Assembly (NCBI GenBank): GCA_016210245.1
Contig: JACQUR010000157.1
Location: forward strand, 1 to 6,465
DNA: 6,465 nt
DNA from: Chloroflexota bacterium
GTDB taxonomy: Bacteria; Chloroflexota; UBA6077; JACQUR01
Direction: 5' to 3'
The translations under genes and the position numbers were made by a program. Positions within the stretch are counted from its first letter, which is position 1; each line of letters starts with the position of its first letter. Below the pieces are notes generated by a model that saw only the letters and a list, made by a program, of their open reading frames with translations, was not told the DNA's origin and ran no database searches. Shown here in pieces: positions 4,501 through 6,465 of this stretch.

Positions 4501-6465
4501 CTACGGGGCCTCGGCGCCGTCATCCAGTGGCACCATGGTGAGAGCCCTGAAGGTGCTGCGCTGCGGCGATCCCGTGTGTGGCAGCGGCAATACCATCGCT
4601 ACCGTCGACCTCGTCAGTTCCCCCTCCTGGTGGCGCTGGGCTGACAGCCTCTACTACATTGCATTGGCGCTCGATGCCAGCGGTAACCCGGTGGTCAGCT
4701 ACTACCATGGCGCCGGCCACGAGCTGAAGGTGGTGCGCTGCGGTAGCCCCACCTGCGGGGCGCAGCCGGCCACCCTGAGTGGCTCCGTGGCCTTCCAGGG
4801 ACGTGGTACAGCCCCCAACTCCCTGTGGCAGGTGGCGCTGCGGGTCACGCTCTACCAGCCAGGGACCAGTACTATCGCCATGGGGGCGACGGTGACGACC
4901 GACAACGCCGGCAGCTTCTCACTCGGCGGCATCACTCCCGGTACCTACGACATCCAGGTCAAGCACGCCCAGGCGCTCAGCCGCAAGGCCTGGAACGTCC
5001 GCCTCGTGGGTGGGCCAAACGCCGCGATCACCTTTGGCACCCTGCTGACCGGCGACGTCAACGACGACGATGCCGTCGACTACGCCGACCGGGACATCAT
5101 GTTTGCCGCGTTCGACAAGTCCTGTGGCGAGCCGGGCTTCGACCCGCGGGCCGACCTCCTGGTGGACTGCGTCATCAACAGCTTCGACTACGAGTGGCTG
5201 CTCATCAACTTCGGCCGGTACGGGCCATGGTCTGCCGAATGGACGCCCCCACCTCCTGCCGAGCCGATCGCCGCCGGCAACTCGATCGTCGTCGCCGACA
5301 CCTCCGGGGACAGCGGCCGGTATGCGTCGCTGGCGCTGGACGCAAGTGGGAATCCCGTGGTGAGCTACTACGGGTCTTACGGCGGGCTGCGGGTGCTGCA
5401 CTGCGGTAACCCCACCTGCACGGCCGGCAACAGCATCGCCACGCCCGACCTGGTCCCGCCTCCCGTGGGGTTCTCCCTCGGCGGCTCCGGTTGGTACACT
5501 TCGCTGGCGTTGGACGCAGCCGGGAACCCAGTGGTGAGCTACTACGACCGCTCGTACGGCGACCTGAAGGTACTCCGCTGCGGCAACCCCACCTGTACGG
5601 CCAGTAACGGCATCACCGCGCCCGACACGGCCGGGAGCGTCGGAGCCTATACCTCGCTGGGTCTCGACGCCGCCGGCAACCCCGTGGTGGCCTACTACGA
5701 CGACACGAATGGCCAGCTCAAGCTGCTCCACTGCGGCAACCCCACCTGCTTCGCCTACGGCGCCCAGGCGAACGGCGGGAGTACTTCGCCCGCGATCAGC
5801 GCCGACGGACGGTACCTTGCGTTCGAATCCTCCGCCAGCAACCTGATCCCGGGGGACACCAACGGCGCGGCGGATGTGTTCGTGCGCGACACCGTGCTTG
5901 GCACCACCACCCGCGTGTCAGTGGCCTCCGACGGGTCGCAGGCCAACGACCACAGCTTCGCCCCCGGGATCAGCGCCGATGGCCGGTACGTCTTCTTCGC
6001 CTCGCGAGCCAGCAACCTGATCGCGGGCGACACCAACGGGCTGATGGACGTCTTCGTGCGCGACACGGTTGCCGGCACCACCGGGCGCCTCTCGGTGGCC
6101 TCCAGCGGCGCCCAGGGGGACGGCGAGAGCGGCACCACGCTGGCCGGAGCTCTCTTTGGCGGACCGGCCGCCAGCCCGGATGGCCGCTACGTGGCGTTCC
6201 CGTCCTTCGCCACCAATCTCGTCCCGGGAGACACGAACGGGCAGCCGGACATCTTCGTGCGAGACGCGACGGCCGGCAGCACCGCGCGGGTGTCCCTGGC
6301 GGCCAATGGGTGCGAGGCCAACGGCCCGAGCTACCGAGCGGCCGCGAGCGCCAGCGCCGCCTCGATCGCCTTCGAGTCCCAGGCCAGCAACCTCGTGCCG
6401 GGCGACCTCAACGGCTGGGGCAGCGACGTGTTCGTCTTCAATCGCTCGCTTCCCGTCCCCACCCC
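1439..6465 (+). CDS. Giant secreted modular surface protein (partial, 3' end outside window)
   Basis: The frame is open from ATG 1439 to the last base without a stop: 1,675 complete codons. Order of modules by residue: signal peptide 1-32; Pro/Thr linker 35-152; TIG first part 153-213; dockerin-like half 229-260; TIG second part 266-289; dockerin-like half 291-321; Pro/Thr linker 321-361; WD40/TolB-like propeller A 362-458, 800-878 and about 1439-1671. Between these pieces lie a cohesin-like insert (about 459-799) and a second repeat domain B (about 880-1437), and B is itself interrupted by a carboxypeptidase-regulatory-like plus dockerin cassette (1108-1278). The window ends on PVPT, the likely start of another Pro/Thr linker. 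No catalytic domain is visible. Expected location is extracellular or cell-surface; the anchor must lie beyond the window. A scaffold or adhesion role is inferred from the modules. It is preceded by its own promoter and a strong Shine-Dalgarno. Confidence 0.9.
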   Translation, partial: MRREASLLSRVLLATLAAGLLAWLADARAAQAQSVTPTASATATSTSAATPTATTAPTAAPTPAPVLTATATRAPTATATLAPTPTATAPGTPTPSPTATIPATATPTPAVTLASTSTPSATPTASATATSTASTTATAAPTARATAALAPPPTVTSLTPTSGPGRGGTAITLSGANFQGGATVSFSHATGSLAASNVGVGSASSLTATAPQSPERYTSGSSIGQVRQVGDVNGNGSLTAVDALCILRAVAALPATTNCPGAMLTSAVDVVVANPDGQSGTLAAGFTYQHADVNGNGTVTAVDALCVLRQVAVLPPTTACPAPPTAAATPTPTATPGSAATPTATPTPGPSSTPTATPVPVVELVSVASDGSSGNFTSFSPAISADGRYVAFASDATNLVPNDANGYFDIFVRDRQTGRTILVSVASDGSQGNHHSDQPAISADGRYVAFRSFATNLAAVPPTWTPSPWPTVVPPTEVPTPLPPATDVPTAQPTSPPPAPVGIDPSASMIAPGGMGTVALKASLPSGIRLGAWAVDITYNPAVIHVMSGSQVPTCNPTPTATTTATAAPTATATPTATATLRIAGTCAEGLTGTQTLASLEIHAIGADGSSSPLTVSVVTFTDPAGTAIPVTTASGSITIRTPTPTPTATSTPTATATATATSTATATRTLPPTATNTAVPTQMLVPPTNAPVPPTSTPVPPTATATATEAPTATATTSGGRAADNAGYSPSDATELQALRAGPLAPLSPFATVGSPRPAQSSRPPSTDPGSAVPRDLPRLQSQASPRPVAAHEPRIQSGDRYTYIYLRDLVAGTTTLVSRAYDGPSSHPSISADGRYVAYDSLASSLAEGDTNNASDIFLWDRMTGTTTRVSLADDNPAARNSIAAPDRFDTALGYPWHLSQLVASRLDSNGNPAIAYWDDASGNLKLLRCGNPTCTGGNSITTIGWSPTCCLHSFGLALDGSDRPVLSYVSDDDWRLRVLRCGNPTCTAGNTVAMPDTEWGSGVPSALALDASGNPVVAYGASAPSSSGTMVRALKVLRCGDPVCGSGNTIATVDLVSSPSWWRWADSLYYIALALDASGNPVVSYYHGAGHELKVVRCGSPTCGAQPATLSGSVAFQGRGTAPNSLWQVALRVTLYQPGTSTIAMGATVTTDNAGSFSLGGITPGTYDIQVKHAQALSRKAWNVRLVGGPNAAITFGTLLTGDVNDDDAVDYADRDIMFAAFDKSCGEPGFDPRADLLVDCVINSFDYEWLLINFGRYGPWSAEWTPPPPAEPIAAGNSIVVADTSGDSGRYASLALDASGNPVVSYYGSYGGLRVLHCGNPTCTAGNSIATPDLVPPPVGFSLGGSGWYTSLALDAAGNPVVSYYDRSYGDLKVLRCGNPTCTASNGITAPDTAGSVGAYTSLGLDAAGNPVVAYYDDTNGQLKLLHCGNPTCFAYGAQANGGSTSPAISADGRYLAFESSASNLIPGDTNGAADVFVRDTVLGTTTRVSVASDGSQANDHSFAPGISADGRYVFFASRASNLIAGDTNGLMDVFVRDTVAGTTGRLSVASSGAQGDGESGTTLAGALFGGPAASPDGRYVAFPSFATNLVPGDTNGQPDIFVRDATAGSTARVSLAANGCEANGPSYRAAASASAASIAFESQASNLVPGDLNGWGSDVFVFNRSLPVPT
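1541..1894 (+). repeat. Pro/Thr/Ala-rich linker 1
   Basis: Residues 35-152 consist almost entirely of T, A, P and S in patterns such as PTATATLAPTPTAT. The DNA is a degenerate series of ACG/GCC/ACC/CCN codons. Such stretches act as extended linkers in secreted proteins and are often O-glycosylated; glycosylation here is inference. The codon bias produces long spurious open frames in the other frames and on the other strand. Confidence 0.85.
1895..2305 (+). other. IPT/TIG domain split in two by a dockerin-like half
   Basis: Residues 153-213 carry a typical TIG start: PTVTSLTPTSGPGRGGTAIT, then SGANFQGGATVSF and SLTATAP. The expected continuation, AVDVVVANPDGQSGTLAAGF, does not follow directly. 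It appears at residues 267-286 (2237-2296) after about 52 unrelated residues. Joining 213 to 266 gives a complete normal TIG fold of about 85 residues. TIG domains are Ig-like beta sandwiches common in extracellular proteins. The intervening segment is the dockerin-like half described separately. Confidence 0.75.
2123..2221 (+). other. Dockerin-like half a, inside the TIG domain
   Basis: Residues 229-260 read GDVNGNGSLTAVDALCILRA and then VAALPATTNCP. D231, N233, N235, T239 and D242 fit the calcium-loop positions 1, 3, 5, 9 and 12 of a dockerin type I repeat, followed by the usual helix. Cysteines at 245 and 259 are spaced as in the second copy and may pair. Dockerins normally have two such halves close together. 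Here the second half is about 30 residues downstream, beyond the end of the TIG domain. Confidence 0.65.
2309..2401 (+). other. Dockerin-like half b
   Basis: Residues 291-321 read ADVNGNGTVTAVDALCVLRQ and then VAVLPPTTACP, nearly the same as half a (24 of 30 positions identical from the first Asp). D292, N294, N296, T300 and D303 occupy calcium-loop positions. Cysteines 306 and 320 repeat the 14-residue spacing. It starts three residues after the TIG domain ends (FTYQH), so the TIG and dockerin halves alternate: TIG-a, doc-a, TIG-b, doc-b. The two halves may still fold together as one calcium-binding dockerin. Confidence 0.65.
2399..2521 (+). repeat. Pro/Thr-rich linker 2
   Basis: Residues 321-361 (PTAAATPTPTATPGSAATPT and on) separate the dockerin-like half b from the first blade of propeller A. 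Confidence 0.8.
2522..2812 (+). repeat. WD40/TolB-like propeller A, blade 1 and first part of blade 2
   Basis: Residues 362-420 form a complete repeat: VSVASDG, then PAISADGRYVAFASDATNLV and DIFVRDRQTGRT. The second repeat begins at 422 (LVSVASDGSQGN), runs through ISADGRYVAFRSFATNLA to residue 458, and stops where PGDTNG and DIFVRD should follow. Instead a Pro/Thr-rich segment begins. Such PD40/TolB-type repeats form beta propellers. The rest of blade 2 is found 1 kb downstream at 3836. Confidence 0.8.
2936..3358 (+). other. Cohesin-like domain interrupted by a Pro/Thr run
   Basis: The first part (500-557) shows strands with APGGMGTVALKA, LGAWAVDITYNPAVIHV and a CNP turn. The second part (581-640) shows LRIAGTCAEGLTGTQTLASL and EIHAIGADGSSSPLTVSVVT, and ends in SGSITI. 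This order matches the cohesin/type-I-like fold used for binding dockerins. Residues 558-580 (3110-3178) between CNP and LRIAG are a pure Pro/Thr/Ala run, placed in a loop between strands. Cysteines 555 and 585 flank the run and could form a disulfide that closes it. The family call rests on remembered patterns. Confidence 0.6.
3359..3592 (+). repeat. Pro/Thr-rich linker 4
   Basis: Residues 641-718 (RTPTPTPTATSTPTATATAT and on, then VPPTNAPVPPTSTPVPPTAT) follow the cohesin-like domain. The DNA is strongly repetitive. Confidence 0.8.
3593..3835 (+). other. Unassigned low-complexity segment
   Basis: Residues 719-799 fit no module. The stretch is rich in Pro, Ser, Arg and Ala (SPRPAQSSRPPSTDPGSAVP, LQSQASPRPVAAHEPRI) and has far more Arg than the Thr/Ala linkers. 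It looks disordered. It ends where blade 2 of propeller A resumes. The other two forward frames of the stretch do not read as a recognisable protein either. It may be the scar of the insertion or a degenerate linker. Confidence 0.5.
3836..4072 (+). repeat. Propeller A: end of blade 2, blade 3 and first strand of blade 4
   Basis: Residues 800-817 (GDRYTYIYLRDLVAGTTT) supply the missing end of blade 2. Blade 3 follows (818-870: LVSRAYDG, SISADGRYVAYDSLASSLAE, DIFLWDRMTGTTT). Blade 4 begins RVSLADDN (871-878) and is then broken by propeller B. Its continuation (GAQANGGSTSPAISADGRYL) appears at about 5759. Confidence 0.75.
4073..5749 (+). repeat. Second repeat domain (propeller B): seven CGNPTC-type repeats, nested in blade 4 of propeller A
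   Basis: Seven units follow the pattern GNSI-(x)PD-x-SLALDASGNPVVSYYD-x-LKVLRCGNPTC-TA. The Cys-ending motifs are at 4232-4249, 4388-4405, 4562-4579, 4739-4756, 5402-5419, 5579-5596 and 5732-5749. Variants are CGDPVC in unit 3 and CGSPTC in unit 4. Every unit keeps both cysteines, spaced five residues apart, which suits a local disulfide in an exported protein. Repeats of the SLALDASGNPVVSYY kind are, from memory, common in Chloroflexota and other environmental bacteria and are thought to form propellers. Seven is a usual blade number. The function and ligand are unknown. Units 4 and 5 are separated by an inserted cassette at 4760-5272. Confidence 0.7.
4760..5272 (+). other. Carboxypeptidase-regulatory-like plus dockerin cassette inside propeller B
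   Basis: Residues 1108-1278 sit between unit 4 (ending CGSPTCG) and unit 5 (starting AGNSI). Taking them out restores the usual CGNPTC-xAGNSI link. The first part (about 1110-1196) has TLSGSVAFQGRG, VTTDNAGSFSLGGITPGTYD and VRLVGGPNAAITFG, a carboxypeptidase-regulatory-like (transthyretin-like) beta sandwich. The second part (1205-1263) is a dockerin type I domain. Its loop 1 is DVNDDDAVDYAD (D1206, N1208, D1210, D1214, D1217). Its loop 2 is DLLVDCVINSFD (D1239, D1243, N1247, D1250), which has Leu at calcium position 3 and is therefore degenerate. It ends INFGRYGP, followed by a short Pro linker (WTPPPPAEP). Confidence 0.75.
5750..6451 (+). repeat. Propeller A: rest of blade 4 and blades 5 to 7
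   Basis: Blade 4 resumes with GAQANGGSTSPAISADGRYL, then SNLIPGDTNGAADVFVRD. Blade 5 starts at 5912 (RVSVASDGSQANDHS), blade 6 at 6086 (RLSVASSGAQGDG, with a longer loop before SPDGRYVAF) and blade 7 at 6287 (RVSLAANGCEANG). Blade 7 has lost the ISADGRY signature (ASASAASIAFESQ). Its final strand is DVFVFNRS, after which PVPT suggests a new linker. With the interrupted blades counted once, the total is seven. Confidence 0.75.

Noticed and set aside
4073..5749. CRISPR array or tandem DNA repeat
   Set aside because: The repeats are about 150-190 nt long, degenerate and conserved at protein level in one frame, so they are coding repeats.
1895..6451. Nested domain order as a mere assembly chimera
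   Set aside because: It cannot be excluded, but about ten junctions all preserving the frame, with no stop in 5 kb, is unlikely by chance (roughly one in three for each junction). A long read would settle it.

Overview
The window is a high-GC bacterial fragment with all genes on the + strand. The dominant protein combines Pro/Thr-rich linkers, IPT/TIG, dockerin-like and cohesin-like modules, 'ISADGRYVAF' WD40-like repeats and 'LALDASGNPVVSYY' repeats. From general knowledge this mix is most typical of Chloroflexota or similar environmental lineages. That assignment is an inference, because no marker gene or rRNA is present.

Layout. Positions 1-57 hold a palindromic element cut by the window edge. 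Positions 95-814 and 799-1161 are two small overlapping genes of unknown function, probably co-translated. Positions 1162-1438 are intergenic: a GC-rich palindrome, then a good sigma70-type promoter (TTGACA, 17-nt spacer, CATACT), then a leader of about 150 nt that can form alternative hairpins, then a strong Shine-Dalgarno. From 1439 to the window end (6465) one uninterrupted frame encodes at least 1,675 residues of a secreted, repeat-rich surface protein. Its stop lies outside the window.

The striking feature is how the large protein is built. Its modules are nested inside one another rather than strung end to end. A TIG domain is split by a dockerin-like half. A seven-bladed WD40/TolB-like propeller (A) is split in blade 2 by a Pro/Thr-rich segment carrying a cohesin-like domain, and that cohesin-like domain is itself split by a Pro/Thr run. 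Propeller A is split again in blade 4 by a second set of seven repeats (propeller B, each ending in a CGNPTC-type motif). Propeller B is in turn split between its repeats 4 and 5 by a carboxypeptidase-regulatory-like plus dockerin cassette. When the inserts are removed in thought, the interrupted modules rejoin into normal-looking units, and both repeat sets come to seven. All junctions keep the reading frame.

Function. The protein is probably exported and extracellular, a scaffold or adhesion type molecule with possible calcium-dependent cohesin-dockerin interactions. No catalytic domain is visible. Nothing in the sequence links the two small upstream genes to it functionally; the promoter at 1252-1280 suggests it is transcribed on its own.
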